A stretch of 42,741 nt of DNA, taken from assembly GCA_039666455.1 (NCBI GenBank), contig JAVSLW010000044.1, positions 1 through 42,741 on the forward strand, given 5' to 3'. The stretch comes from Methanobacterium sp. (lineage in GTDB: Archaea; Methanobacteriota; Methanobacteria; Methanobacteriales; Methanobacteriaceae). The notes under the pieces are model-generated. The model did no database searches. It had not been told where the DNA came from and was given only the letters and a program-made list of their open reading frames with translations. This document shows positions 23,354-33,048 of this stretch, in pieces. Both the position numbers and the translations under genes were made by a program. Position 1 is the stretch's first letter, and each line of letters opens with the position of its first letter.

Positions 23354-24043
23354 TTAATCCAGAAGCCGCTTTACATCTTCAATTACACTTTCGACAGCAG
23401 CTTCAATTAGCGATTTACCTGATTCTTCGTCTATGCAAACACCTTCATTTTCAACACTTTTTGCACCCTGATTTATTCCTTCATCAATAGCTCGGGCTTC
23501 ACCGAAACCTACCATTCCCACTTCAGGATATTTTTGAAAATTACAGTGATCTCTAAGTTTTGATTTATCTAAAATTCCTAAAATACTTCCAATTGAAAGT
23601 TCGCCTGTTCCCGCATGCGGACCTTCTATTTCTACAATTCGATTGTTAAAAATTATTGTAATGTCCAATTCGTTTCCAATTTCTTTAATGTAGTTAACAA
23701 GGGGTAAATTGCCTCCATGACCGTTTACAAGAACAACTTTCTTAATCTTTAAGCATTCTTTTGCACTCTCTACTGCTGGAAACAGTCTTTTTTTGGCTAA
23801 TTCTTCAGCACCTATATGAATGCCATGAGATATGTAATCGTATTCAGTTGCTGCATATAATATTCCTAAGAATTTTGCACCACTTCTTAAAGCTGCTTGA
23901 AGTGCGATGTGTGAGGCAATTTTAGAATCTGTATCTATGGGTAGTGCAGCACCGTGATTTTCAAGGTGAGATCCAACTGCAAGTATCCCAATTTCATGCA
24001 CTTTTGGGGAAATAACATTTCCTGAGGGGTAGTTAAGTTTCAT
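23354..24043 (-). CDS. arfB: FAPy deformylase of the archaeal riboflavin/F420 pathway (creatininase family)
   Basis: The 229-residue protein begins MKLNYPSGNVISPKVHEIG, as ArfB proteins do. It has the creatininase-fold metal ligands in SHLENHGAALPIDTD and VLVNGHGGN and in HAGTGELS. It removes formate from the formylamino-pyrimidine made by GTP cyclohydrolase III, an early step to riboflavin and deazaflavin F420. An ATG at 24094 would extend it by 17 residues into the upstream gene; homologue starts (family knowledge) and the 19-base gap favour 24043. It lies just downstream of, and is probably co-transcribed with, the PUA protein gene. Confidence 0.88.
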   Translation of the reverse strand: MKLNYPSGNVISPKVHEIGILAVGSHLENHGAALPIDTDSKIASHIALQAALRSGAKFLGILYAATEYDYISHGIHIGAEELAKKRLFPAVESAKECLKIKKVVLVNGHGGNLPLVNYIKEIGNELDITIIFNNRIVEIEGPHAGTGELSIGSILGILDKSKLRDHCNFQKYPEVGMVGFGEARAIDEGINQGAKSVENEGVCIDEESGKSLIEAAVESVIEDVKRLLD

Positions 24044-24062
24044 GAACCCACAACTTTTAGTT

Positions 24063-24587
24063 TTATATTTCCAAATTCCATACTTTATCTCCAATATGAT
24101 GAACGGTTTTTACAGCTTTTCCTTCCCTGTTTTCTACCATTTCAGGCCCTGAAATAAGTGCTCTTCCAGTTGCAAGAGGTTTTCTATGGGTTTCTTCAAT
24201 AATTATAACCAGATCTCCTTCCTGAATCTTTGAATCTGCTTCTATTATCCCGGGACTCATTATATCTGCACCCTTGACCACAAATTTTACAGCACCTCTA
24301 TCAACCACAACATATTTTTCTGTAATATCGAGCTCCAGAGCACCCTTTACTGTTGGAAAATAGGTACCTTCAATGTTCATGACCACTGGTTGTCCATCTA
24401 TAAGTATTATCCTCAAAATCCCTGATTTTGGGGCATCGAAAACAGAGTTTTCGAATGTGTCATAAGGATCAATTTCCAGTGTTTCAACCCTGCTTTTAGG
24501 GCTGATTAAGCTTGAATAATTCCCCAAATGGGCTTTGAGCTCTTTTAATTTCTTTTTTTGAAGGTAATACCTTTTTTTTATTTTCAA
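24063..24587 (-). CDS. PUA-domain RNA-binding protein with an inserted palindromic peptide
   Basis: The protein begins KIKKRYYLQKKKLKEL and contains a PUA domain: KYVVVDRGAVKFVVKGADIM, then SPGIIEADSKIQEGDLVII and GRALISG. Archaeal relatives are small RNA-binding proteins. I choose TTG at 24587 because AGGTG lies five bases upstream (174 residues); GTG at 24593 would add two residues. The family usually runs from the EILE...D/E-YD segment straight into IILVDG; here TFENSVFDAPKSGILR (16 residues) is interposed, and these bases are a copy of the genomic hairpin module (24411-24458), in frame. The protein otherwise looks intact. Confidence 0.8.
   Translation of the reverse strand: MKIKKRYYLQKKKLKELKAHLGNYSSLISPKSRVETLEIDPYDTFENSVFDAPKSGILRIILIDGQPVVMNIEGTYFPTVKGALELDITEKYVVVDRGAVKFVVKGADIMSPGIIEADSKIQEGDLVIIIEETHRKPLATGRALISGPEMVENREGKAVKTVHHIGDKVWNLEI
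24411..24458 (-). repeat. hairpin module inserted in frame in the PUA-protein gene
   Basis: Hairpin CCTCAAAATC/GATTTTGGGG (24411-24433, loop CCT), linker CA, and hairpin TCGAAAAC/GTTTTCGA (24436-24454, loop AGA). It is 48 bases, a multiple of three. The order and sequence match the intergenic copy at 8729-8771. Confidence 0.75.
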
Positions 24588-24840
24588 TGTCACACCTGAT
24601 TGAAACTTCTTGACTAATAATCTAAATTTTACTTATAATTATAATTTTACATGGCCGGAAGTACTTTACTAAACTTTTAAATATGAAAAGAATAAATATG
24701 GAAATCTCTAAAAAATTGAACTATTTCAATTAAATTACAATGATTTAAATGATTTAATTAACATAAGACATGGTATATTTTAAATGAAGGATACATTTAA
24801 ATATAAATCCACCAAAATGATATTAAGGACAGGTGATAAT

Positions 24841-25083
24841 GTGACTCAACAGAAGAATGTGAATGTTTCAAGACCACTGGACGCATTAGGTAAATCATTA
24901 AACTCTCAGGTACTAATTAAGCTTAAAGGCGGAAGAGAATTTAGAGGAGTTCTAAAAAGTTTTGACATGCACATGAATTTAGTATTGAATGATGCTGAAG
25001 AGCTTGAAGAAGGGGAATCATCCCGAAGATTGGGTATTGTACTTATAAGAGGAGATAACATTGTTTATATATCTCCAGGATAA
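24841..25083 (+). CDS. archaeal Sm-like RNA-binding protein (Lsm)
   Basis: The 80-residue protein has Sm1 (LNSQVLIKLKGGREFRGVLK, FDMHMNLVLNDAEEL) and Sm2 (RRLGIVLIRGDNIVYISP) motifs. It forms rings that bind U-rich RNA. GTG at 24841 is chosen because AGGTG lies five bases upstream; the ATG at 24784 would add a 19-residue tail that homologues lack. It is followed by rpl37e and the toprim gene; the Lsm-L37e pairing is conserved in archaea. TATA-like TTTAAATATA lies at about 24795-24804. Confidence 0.92.
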   Translation: MTQQKNVNVSRPLDALGKSLNSQVLIKLKGGREFRGVLKSFDMHMNLVLNDAEELEEGESSRRLGIVLIRGDNIVYISPG

Positions 25084-25167
25084 ATTAAACCTGATAAGTT
25101 AATTTTGATGTTCTTTATAAAACCAATTTTGATTAAATATGGCCAAAATTTTAAGGAGGATTAATAG

Positions 25168-25350
25168 ATGAAGGGAACACCATCATTTGGTAAGCGTAAT
25201 AAAAAGACCCATATTAGATGTAGGAGATGTGGTAAAAATTCCTATCATGCAAGGAAAAAGTACTGTGCAGCATGTGGGTTTGGTAGATCAGCTAAGATCA
25301 GGACCTATAGCTGGCAAAACAAAAAACTTAATGGATACAGGTTGAAATAG
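25168..25350 (+). CDS. rpl37e: 50S ribosomal protein L37e
   Basis: The 60-residue basic protein has a zinc ribbon (CRRCGKNSYH and CAACGFG). It has the start GTPSFGKRNKKTHIRCRRCG and the ending SWQNKKLNGYRLK. It binds 23S rRNA. AAGGAGG precedes the ATG. The next gene begins on the base after the stop codon, so the two are translationally linked. Confidence 0.97.
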   Translation: MKGTPSFGKRNKKTHIRCRRCGKNSYHARKKYCAACGFGRSAKIRTYSWQNKKLNGYRLK

Positions 25351-26220
25351 ATGGATGTTAAAAATCCAATTGATGTACGAATAATTGTAGAAGGTGCATC
25401 AGATGTGGAAAGCATTTCTAAGGCTATGCGCAATATGGCTTTAGGCGCTGAATACCACATTACCATATCCTCTATAATTCCCACCACAAGCTCTGAAATA
25501 GCAAAAAGGGCTGTAAGTGGCGCAGATATTGTTTTAATTGCAACTGATGTTGATGCTCCGGGGCGTGAACTTGCAGAAAAGTTCCGCAAGGTGTTAAAAG
25601 ACAAAGTTGGTCACATAGAGCGAATGAAACTGCCGTTCGGTCATGATGTAGAATACATAGATCCTTATTTAATACAGAATGAAATTAAAAATGCCATAAT
25701 AAGGTCAGGGTTAATATCTATAGCTAATATAAAGCGTTTTAGAGAACTTGAAGTAAATATAAAAGAATGTAATGATGATATCAAAGATTTAACCCGGAAA
25801 AATAAGGATTTAGAAAATTTGAACGAAGCTCTTAAATTTGAAAATGAAGAAGTTAAAAGATCAAATGATAACTGCAAAGAGCAATTAGAAGCTGTAAATA
25901 GTAACTATAAATCCTTAAAAGGCGAATTTAGTTCAATAAAATCTAAATATGAAGAAATTCAAAATAAAAACTTTTTTGAAGTGTTTCATGTTGATGAACT
26001 ATGGGAAGAATCTTTTGATGAAAAATTAAAAGATAAAGAACAGATTTATTTTATAAGCAATGAGTTTAAACCAGAAAATATTGTGGTTGGCCAGGACAAA
26101 ATTGCGGCATCCTCCAGAAAAGATGCTGTAGACTGGCTTAAAATAATAAGAACAGTATTAATTTTTTATGATTCTAAAATTGATGATTTAAAGGAAGAGT
26201 TTGACAGAGAAAATATTTAA
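25351..26220 (+). CDS. toprim-domain protein with a coiled coil
   Basis: This is a 289-residue protein. The toprim nucleotidyl-transfer/hydrolase domain occupies about residues 1-105: the acidic VEGASD, then LIATDVDAPGRELAEK (DxD), then a basic end. A long heptad-type coiled coil spans about residues 125-205 (many K/E, LENLNEALKFENEEV), and a C-terminal domain with SNEFKPENIVVGQDK and a VDWLKIIRTVLIFYD helix is unrecognised. Toprim proteins act in DNA or RNA processing; this one's substrate is unknown, though linkage to L37e and Lsm suggests RNA or ribosome biology (inference). It begins directly after the rpl37e stop. Confidence 0.7.
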   Translation: MDVKNPIDVRIIVEGASDVESISKAMRNMALGAEYHITISSIIPTTSSEIAKRAVSGADIVLIATDVDAPGRELAEKFRKVLKDKVGHIERMKLPFGHDVEYIDPYLIQNEIKNAIIRSGLISIANIKRFRELEVNIKECNDDIKDLTRKNKDLENLNEALKFENEEVKRSNDNCKEQLEAVNSNYKSLKGEFSSIKSKYEEIQNKNFFEVFHVDELWEESFDEKLKDKEQIYFISNEFKPENIVVGQDKIAASSRKDAVDWLKIIRTVLIFYDSKIDDLKEEFDRENI

Positions 26221-26410
26221 TTAAGTGCAGCAGGTAACATGCTCAATTTAATATTCGAAAAACTTAAAGACCATCTCTGCTTGAAAATTTATATTTAGAG
26301 CACTCTAAAAGATGATAATTATAAATAACATAAAATTCACTGCATATTAAACTTAACACCCTATATAATTCATTTTTATTCAATAAGCATTAGAGAAAGG
26401 AGAATTCAAA

Positions 26411-27820
26411 TTGCAGGATAAGTGTGGAATTGCAGGTGCATACTCTCATAACAAGTCTAATAAAGTTTCAAGAGCCATATATTATGGGCTTTACGCCTTG
26501 CAGCATAGAGGACAGGAATCTGCAGGTATATCAGTTCACGATGGAAACGAAATGAGCACATATCGAGGTATGGGCCTTGTTTGCGACGTATTTAACAATG
26601 GGAATATTAAAGGGCTTGATGGCTACGTGGGAATAGGTCACGTGAGGTACTCAACTACAGGAAAATCAAAAATAGAAAATTCACAACCATTTTTTGAAGA
26701 ATTTGATCATGGAACAATTGCTGTTGCTCACAATGGAGATATAATAAATTCCATGGAATTAAGGGAAGAATTAGAGCAGCAGGGCTATGAATTTAAATCA
26801 TCAACTGATTCTGAGGTTATCTGTCGTTTAATTACAAAGGAATACATCAGGACAGGAGATATTGTAAAAACAATTCAGAAAGTTTCAAAAAGGCTTACTG
26901 GTTCTTATGCACTGGTTATTTTAATAAATAATGATTTGATTGCAGTCAGGGATCCTATGGGAATAAAGCCACTTTCTCTGGGTAAAAAAGACGATATTAC
27001 ACTTATTGGTTCTGAAAGCGTTGCTTTCGATGTTTTAGGTGGCGAATACATTCGTTCTGTAGAACCGGGGGAAATATTAATTATAAATGATGAAATAAAG
27101 AGCTTTAAGATGGAAAATAATGTAAAAACTAAAAGAGCTCATTGTATTTTTGAATATGTTTATTTTGCACGTCCAGACAGCATACTGGATGATAGAAGTG
27201 TTTATGAGGTGCGTTTAAATATTGGAAGATCGCTTTCAAGGGAATATTCTGCAGATGCAGAAGTGGTAATGCCTGTGCCTGACTCGGCGATAACTGCTTC
27301 AATAGGCTATTCAAGAGAATCAGGACTTCCTTATGGAGAAGGACTTATAAAAAATCGTTATGTGGGTAGAACATTTATCATGCCCACCCAGGAAGAACGT
27401 GAAAACTCAGTCCGGCTTAAAATGAATCCTGTTAAATCAGAACTTGAATCTAAAAAAATAGTTTTAATAGATGATAGTATTGTGCGTGGAACAACCTCCA
27501 AGGCTACAGTTGATGTTCTTAAGGAAGCTGGAGTTAAAGAAATCCATTTAAGGATAGGGTGCCCTCCTATAATTTCCCCATGCTACTATGGAATAGCAAT
27601 GGCAACAAAAAAAGAACTTATAGCATCTAATAAAGAAATAGAAGAAATCAGAGAATATTTAGGTGTTGATTCACTTGGATATTTGAGTGTTGAATCACTT
27701 GTTAAATGCATAGGTATACCAAAGGATGAACTTTGCATAGGATGCCTTACAGGGGAATATCCAACAGATTTACCTGAAAATATTGAAGAATATGAAGCAG
27801 AGCGCTGTACATGTCCCTAA
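26411..27820 (+). CDS. purF: amidophosphoribosyltransferase
   Basis: The 469-residue enzyme transfers glutamine ammonia to PRPP, the committed step of purine synthesis. The start is TTG with AAAGGAGA upstream. Cys5 (CGIAGAYSHN) becomes the N-terminal nucleophile after a four-residue propeptide is removed. Glutaminase motifs (RGQESAGISV, HVRYSTTGKS, AHNGDI) and the PRPP-binding loop (IVLIDDSIVRGTTSKATV) are intact. Cysteines for a 4Fe-4S cluster are present in AHCIFEY, GCPPIISPCYY and LCIGCLTGEYPTDLP. It is followed by the U32 gene after 22 bases. Confidence 0.97.
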   Translation: MQDKCGIAGAYSHNKSNKVSRAIYYGLYALQHRGQESAGISVHDGNEMSTYRGMGLVCDVFNNGNIKGLDGYVGIGHVRYSTTGKSKIENSQPFFEEFDHGTIAVAHNGDIINSMELREELEQQGYEFKSSTDSEVICRLITKEYIRTGDIVKTIQKVSKRLTGSYALVILINNDLIAVRDPMGIKPLSLGKKDDITLIGSESVAFDVLGGEYIRSVEPGEILIINDEIKSFKMENNVKTKRAHCIFEYVYFARPDSILDDRSVYEVRLNIGRSLSREYSADAEVVMPVPDSAITASIGYSRESGLPYGEGLIKNRYVGRTFIMPTQEERENSVRLKMNPVKSELESKKIVLIDDSIVRGTTSKATVDVLKEAGVKEIHLRIGCPPIISPCYYGIAMATKKELIASNKEIEEIREYLGVDSLGYLSVESLVKCIGIPKDELCIGCLTGEYPTDLPENIEEYEAERCTCP

Positions 27821-27842
27821 AATCAAAACTGGTGATTAAGAA

Positions 27843-29027
27843 TTGGTTGAATTACTTGCCCCAGCACGTGATTTTGCGGCATTAAGTGCTGCAATTAAAA
27901 ATGGTGCAGATTCTGTTTATCTGGGTATTGTTGGATGCAACATGAGGGCAAATGTTTCCAATTTTACTCTTCGAACCCTTAAAGATGCTGTAAGGTATTG
28001 CCATGACTTTGATAAGAAGATTTATGTCTGCACCAACACCATAATGAGAAATAAGGATATTAACTATTTTAAAGAGATTTTACCGGTTATCTATTCTTAC
28101 GATGTGGATGCATTGATTATTTCAGACCCTGGCGCTCTTAAACTTGCAAGAGACCAAGGCATCGACATTCATATGAGCATTCAGGCCAATATTTCAAACT
28201 TTAGTGCGTTGAATTTGTTTGAAGAGCTTGGAGTTAAGCGTGCTGTTCTTTCAAGAGAATTATCGCTTAATGAAATTAAAGAGATTGCAGAAAACACTGA
28301 TTTAGAGATAGAAGCATTTGTTCATGGAGCAATGTGTGTTGCAGTTTCTGGAAGATGTTTTTTAAGCTCTTCACTTTACGGGAAAAGTGCAAACTGCGGT
28401 GAATGTTTGCAGCCGTGTAGAAAAAGCTGGAAATTGATATCTGAAGATAGTGAAATGTTTGAATTAATTCAAAATGAAAATGGAAGTCAGATTTTAAGTC
28501 CCAAAGACCTTTGCATGATAAAACACGTACCTGAGCTTATTGAATCAGGGATTGACGCATTTAAGATTGAAGGAAGGGCCAGGCCTGCAGATTATGTTGC
28601 AGCAGTGACCCGGGTTTACAGAGAAGCTGTCGACAGTTATGAGAGTGGAAATTGGGAATTTAATGAGAAATGGGTTGATGAACTTAAAAAAGTCTTTAAT
28701 AGGGGCTTTGACACAGGATTTTACTTTAAAACTCCATATAAAACCAGCCACTATAATGAGGCCACCCATATTAAAAAAGATATTGGATCAGTGATTAATT
28801 ACTATAAAAACGTTTCTGCAGCAGAAATCAGGCTGTGGGATAACCTGAAAATAGGCGATGAAATTATAATTCAGGGTAATGAAACTGGATCTTTAATTCA
28901 AAAAGTTGATTCAATGCAAATTAATGGTAAAGATATTGAAGCTGCTGGAAAAGGTCAGAATGTAGGTTTACTGGTTAAAAATAAAGTAAGGCCAAATGAT
29001 ATTGTTTATAAAAGGATTTTAAAGTAA
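27843..29027 (+). CDS. U32-family protein (TrhP/YegQ-like)
   Basis: The 394-residue protein begins VELLAPARDFAALSAAIKNG and contains the U32 signature FVHGAMCVAVSGRCFLSS, then GECLQPCRKSW. These cysteines are the likely 4Fe-4S ligands known from bacterial tRNA/rRNA-hydroxylating and ubiquinone-hydroxylating relatives. A C-terminal beta-barrel (GSVINYY...GDEIIIQG) follows. Older annotations call these collagenase-like peptidases; RNA or cofactor hydroxylation is now the better-supported role for the family, though its archaeal function is uncertain. The start is TTG. It is tightly linked to purF, probably by read-through. Confidence 0.85.
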   Translation: MVELLAPARDFAALSAAIKNGADSVYLGIVGCNMRANVSNFTLRTLKDAVRYCHDFDKKIYVCTNTIMRNKDINYFKEILPVIYSYDVDALIISDPGALKLARDQGIDIHMSIQANISNFSALNLFEELGVKRAVLSRELSLNEIKEIAENTDLEIEAFVHGAMCVAVSGRCFLSSSLYGKSANCGECLQPCRKSWKLISEDSEMFELIQNENGSQILSPKDLCMIKHVPELIESGIDAFKIEGRARPADYVAAVTRVYREAVDSYESGNWEFNEKWVDELKKVFNRGFDTGFYFKTPYKTSHYNEATHIKKDIGSVINYYKNVSAAEIRLWDNLKIGDEIIIQGNETGSLIQKVDSMQINGKDIEAAGKGQNVGLLVKNKVRPNDIVYKRILK

Positions 29028-29059
29028 GCAGTGAATAGAATAAATAACCATTAAATTTC

Positions 29060-32000
29060 ATGAAGATTTTCATGGCAGTTCAATATGGAAAAACATGGTG
29101 GGGACAAAAATGGCTTGATGCCCTTAAAAATATTGATTTTACAAATAGATTGCCCCGAGGAAAAACTTATGCAAACACAGGTAAAGTCTATGATATTAAC
29201 ATTAATGGAAATACAATTACTGGAAAAGTTAAAGGTAACTACAGAAAATACTATGAAGTTACTTTGAAGCTAAACTCATTTACTCAAAGTGAAAAAGAAC
29301 TTGTTGCTCGTGTTATAAATAATCATCCATCAATTCTTGCAGGACTTTTAAATAAAAAACTTCCAGAAGAACTGTACTACAAATTGGCTGAGACTGGAAT
29401 TGAGTTATTTCCTAAATCGTGGGAAGATATTAGTGCTGAATGTAATTGTCCAGACTATGCACTTCCATGTAAACATATTGCCAGTTTAATTTATATGATA
29501 AGTATAGAAATTGATAAAAATCCCTTCAAAATCTTTGAAATTCATAACTGTGATTTATTAGGTATAATTGACCATTTAGATAATGTTGAAGATTTAACGG
29601 TTCGAAAAATCACCAGTGTTAGTGATATTTTATTTTATGATAAAAAAATAGACAAAACAAGACTAAAATATGATAGAAAAATCACAGAAGATATTGATTT
29701 TTCTGATATTCCTATTTTGTCTGAATATACATTAACCATCCTAAAATCATTCCCTCTTTTCTATGATAAAGACTTTAAAAATGTTGTTGAAAGCGTATAC
29801 AAATCAATGGCAAGATATTGTAAAAAGTATTATGATTACAATCATTATAACAATGAATATAATAACGACTTTATAATCTTAAAAACAGGGTTAAAAGAAA
29901 TTTCAAAGTTATCTAAAAGAGAAGATGAAACTTTAAAAGAATGGAAAGAGAGATATTTATCCTTTAAATGGAATAATCCTAAATTATGGGAAGAATTCCG
30001 ATTAGTTATAGATGATAATTATAGAATTTCAAAAATATCCATAAAAGATGAAAATACAATTATTCCAGATAAAGAAAAAACAAATTCAAAGGATAATAAC
30101 CCATTTGTTCTCGAAAATAATAAGGATCTAGAAAATATTTTATTGGGGTTCCTGGTGGAGATATCCCATACAAATACACTGCAATACAATTATAATATAC
30201 AATTTCTACATTTACTACTGCAATTTTCATTAAAACTCATAGAAAAACAGGGAATCATTCCTGAAATTATAGAATTAAAGGATAGTACCTATCATATAAG
30301 GTGGGTGCCATGTCTTTTTGATAAAAAAATCGATGCAATATGTGAAAAATTATATTCTATGTGTCCTGATAATCTGATCTGTTATAAAAATTCCCAAATA
30401 AACAGAAAACAACAGGTAATAACAGGAATAAGCCTTATAATTTCTGGAATCATGGAACATTACACCAGATTGGGCATGCCTAAAATGTTAGAAAGACAAA
30501 GTCATAACCCTATTTTTAGATTATTTTTCTTTAATGAAAGATTAAAATTTGATGAATTTAAGACAAAGGGATATGAATTTTTAATTGATCAATGGCTTTC
30601 AAACTTATATTTAAGGAAAAGAGATTATAATCTCTATTTAATTGTAGAAGAAACCGTGATTGATGAAAGTTTTAGTATTCATTTAAAAGTAGGAGATGAG
30701 AATACTCCTCCAGAAGCCGTTTATGAATTTATTTCCGGTAAAAAAGATTACATAGAAAACAATAGGAAACTGCAGTTATTATCAGATCTCTACTTAATAC
30801 AGGAGTATTTCCCTGAAATTAGAGAAACGGTTGATCTTAAAAAGCCAATTATACTGGATATGAATGAATTTTCTGGATTTTTTATGGATATACTTCCCTT
30901 ACTGGAAGTAATGGGAATTTCAGTAATCCTTCCAAAAAGTTTAGAGAAAATAGTAAAACCTAAACTTGTACTTGATTTAAAAAGCACTAAAGAGCTTAGT
31001 CTGGAGAGAAAAACTTATCTTTCACTGGAGGAACTTGTGAAATTCGATTGGAAAATTGCAATCGGCGAAAATGATATCAGTAAAGAAGAATTTAAAATGC
31101 TTTTAGAAAAATCTGAAAAAATTGTTAAAATAAGGGATAATTATGTTATTTTAGATAAAAAGGAAATAAAATCCTTCATAAAAAGGTTAGATAAACTACC
31201 AGAAACTTTAAGTCAAACGGATTTAATACAGGCCATAATTAGTGGGGAATTTGAGGAAAGTGAAGTTAATATTGATTATGATATTAAGTCTCTTTTTGAA
31301 AGGATTAAAAAATATGAAAATATAGAGGTTCCAGGTAATTTAAATGCTGAACTTAGACCCTATCAAGAAATAGGATTCTCATGGCTACTTCAAAACATTA
31401 ATCTTGGTTTTGGTAGTGTTCTTGCTGATGATATGGGACTTGGAAAGACATTACAGGTTCTAAGTTCAATTTTACACCTGAAAAATAAAGGATGTTTAGA
31501 TGAAAAAAAGGTTTTAGTAATCGCCCCAACAGGCTTACTATTTAACTGGCAAAATGAGATGAAAAAATTCACCCCAACACTTAAACCTTTCATATATCAT
31601 GGAACTAACAGGAAATTTCCAAAAAAAGATGATTTTGATGTGGTTATAAGCTCTTATGGAACCATAAGACGTGACGTGAAAAAATTTAAAAGGATTAAAT
31701 GGTATCTACTGGTTGTTGATGAAGCTCAAAACATTAAAAACCCCACTACAAAACAAACAAAAGCAATAAAAGCCATTAAATCAGATAATAAAATTGCATT
31801 AACTGGAACGCCGGTAGAAAATAGACTTGCAGATTACTGGAGTATATTTGACCTTACAAACAAGCATTATTTAGGATCCATAAGGAAATTTACAGAAAAA
31901 TTTATCATACCCATTGAAAAAGAAAGGAATGAAAAAGTTCTTAAAACTTTCCGAAAGATCACTGATCCTTTTATCCTGAGAAGGCTAAAAACAGATAAAG

Positions 32001-32752
32001 AAATAATAAAAGACCTCCCTCTTAAAATAGTAAATGATGTCTACTGCAAACTAAGTATTGAACAAACTGCACTATACAAGGAAATGGTAGACTCATTACT
32101 GGAAGAAATTGATGAAAGTGAAGGTATAGATAGAAAAGGACTAATTTTTAAATTGATCAATGGTTTAAAACAGATCTGTAATCATCCAGCCCAGTTTTCC
32201 AGGACAAAATCGATAAATATCCATGATTCTGGTAAGATGGAAGTTTTGATGAATATTTTAGAAAATATAACTGAAAATGGGGAAAACGTTTTAATTTTTA
32301 CTCAGTATGTTCAAATGGGAAATATAATGAAAAAACTGGTGGATGAAAAATTCAATACAGAATCATTATTCCTGCATGGATCACTTACAAGAGGAAAAAG
32401 AGATAAAATGATCAATGATTTTCAAGAAAGATCCCAGCATAAAATATTCATTATCTCATTGAAGGCAGGAGGAACCGGTTTAAATTTAACAGCAGCACAA
32501 AACGTTATACATTATGACTTATGGTGGAACCCTGCAGTTGAAAACCAGGCAACAGATAGAGCTTATAGAATCGGACAAAAAGAAAATGTGATGGTCTACA
32601 GACTAATAACAACAGGAACATTCGAAGAAAAAATAAACAAAATGATAGAAAGCAAAAAAGAATTAGCAGACATCACAGTTGGAGCTGGAGAAAACTTCAT
32701 AACAGAAATGAACAACGATGAATTAAAGGAAATACTAAAATTAAGAAAATAA
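29060..32752 (+). CDS. SWI2/SNF2-family helicase with SWIM zinc finger
   Basis: The 1230-residue protein has an N-terminal segment YGKTWWGQKWLDAL typical of these proteins, then a SWIM finger at about 127-145 (CNCPDYALPCKHIASLIY). A long linker follows. The C-terminal ATPase contains VLADDMGLGKTLQVL, VVDEAQNIKNP, IALTGTPVENRLADYWSI, VLIFTQYVQMG and GGTGLNLTAAQ with ATDRAYRIGQKENV. SWI2 relatives remodel or translocate along DNA; in archaea their biological role is not defined. The start may be ATG 29060 or ATG 29072 (MAVQYGKTWW), neither with a clear ribosome binding site. It is monocistronic. A and T content in the middle third is higher than in the ATPase part. Confidence 0.85.
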   Translation: MKIFMAVQYGKTWWGQKWLDALKNIDFTNRLPRGKTYANTGKVYDININGNTITGKVKGNYRKYYEVTLKLNSFTQSEKELVARVINNHPSILAGLLNKKLPEELYYKLAETGIELFPKSWEDISAECNCPDYALPCKHIASLIYMISIEIDKNPFKIFEIHNCDLLGIIDHLDNVEDLTVRKITSVSDILFYDKKIDKTRLKYDRKITEDIDFSDIPILSEYTLTILKSFPLFYDKDFKNVVESVYKSMARYCKKYYDYNHYNNEYNNDFIILKTGLKEISKLSKREDETLKEWKERYLSFKWNNPKLWEEFRLVIDDNYRISKISIKDENTIIPDKEKTNSKDNNPFVLENNKDLENILLGFLVEISHTNTLQYNYNIQFLHLLLQFSLKLIEKQGIIPEIIELKDSTYHIRWVPCLFDKKIDAICEKLYSMCPDNLICYKNSQINRKQQVITGISLIISGIMEHYTRLGMPKMLERQSHNPIFRLFFFNERLKFDEFKTKGYEFLIDQWLSNLYLRKRDYNLYLIVEETVIDESFSIHLKVGDENTPPEAVYEFISGKKDYIENNRKLQLLSDLYLIQEYFPEIRETVDLKKPIILDMNEFSGFFMDILPLLEVMGISVILPKSLEKIVKPKLVLDLKSTKELSLERKTYLSLEELVKFDWKIAIGENDISKEEFKMLLEKSEKIVKIRDNYVILDKKEIKSFIKRLDKLPETLSQTDLIQAIISGEFEESEVNIDYDIKSLFERIKKYENIEVPGNLNAELRPYQEIGFSWLLQNINLGFGSVLADDMGLGKTLQVLSSILHLKNKGCLDEKKVLVIAPTGLLFNWQNEMKKFTPTLKPFIYHGTNRKFPKKDDFDVVISSYGTIRRDVKKFKRIKWYLLVVDEAQNIKNPTTKQTKAIKAIKSDNKIALTGTPVENRLADYWSIFDLTNKHYLGSIRKFTEKFIIPIEKERNEKVLKTFRKITDPFILRRLKTDKEIIKDLPLKIVNDVYCKLSIEQTALYKEMVDSLLEEIDESEGIDRKGLIFKLINGLKQICNHPAQFSRTKSINIHDSGKMEVLMNILENITENGENVLIFTQYVQMGNIMKKLVDEKFNTESLFLHGSLTRGKRDKMINDFQERSQHKIFIISLKAGGTGLNLTAAQNVIHYDLWWNPAVENQATDRAYRIGQKENVMVYRLITTGTFEEKINKMIESKKELADITVGAGENFITEMNNDELKEILKLRK

Positions 32753-33048
32753 CCATTAGATATAAAAATTAAGCCATAGGAGTTATTTCCTGAATATGAG
32801 GGCATTGCACAGACTTTGATCGTTGCTTTAAAATGAGATTGTACTTTATGTATCACTATTTTGAATAAACAATATGTAATTTTTCAAATTTTTCCAAAAT
32901 TCAATATAAATATTTCGTATGATATCCTATTAATGTTTTTATCCTCTTTTGTGGGGTTCATGATCGAACATAAGATAAATGTTTATTATTCGGTAATAAT
33001 TGATATAAGTATGAGAAGTAATCATGATGTATTTAAGAAGGTGATTGA
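32753..33048. other. gene-free AT-rich stretch
   Basis: I see no credible gene. A 71-codon frame (32861-33076) has no ribosome binding site and overlaps the next gene. Confidence 0.55.

Noticed and set aside
24784..24840. N-terminal extension of the Lsm protein from ATG 24784
   Set aside because: It overlaps the TATA-like sequence; GTG 24841 has a proper ribosome binding site and matches homologue starts.
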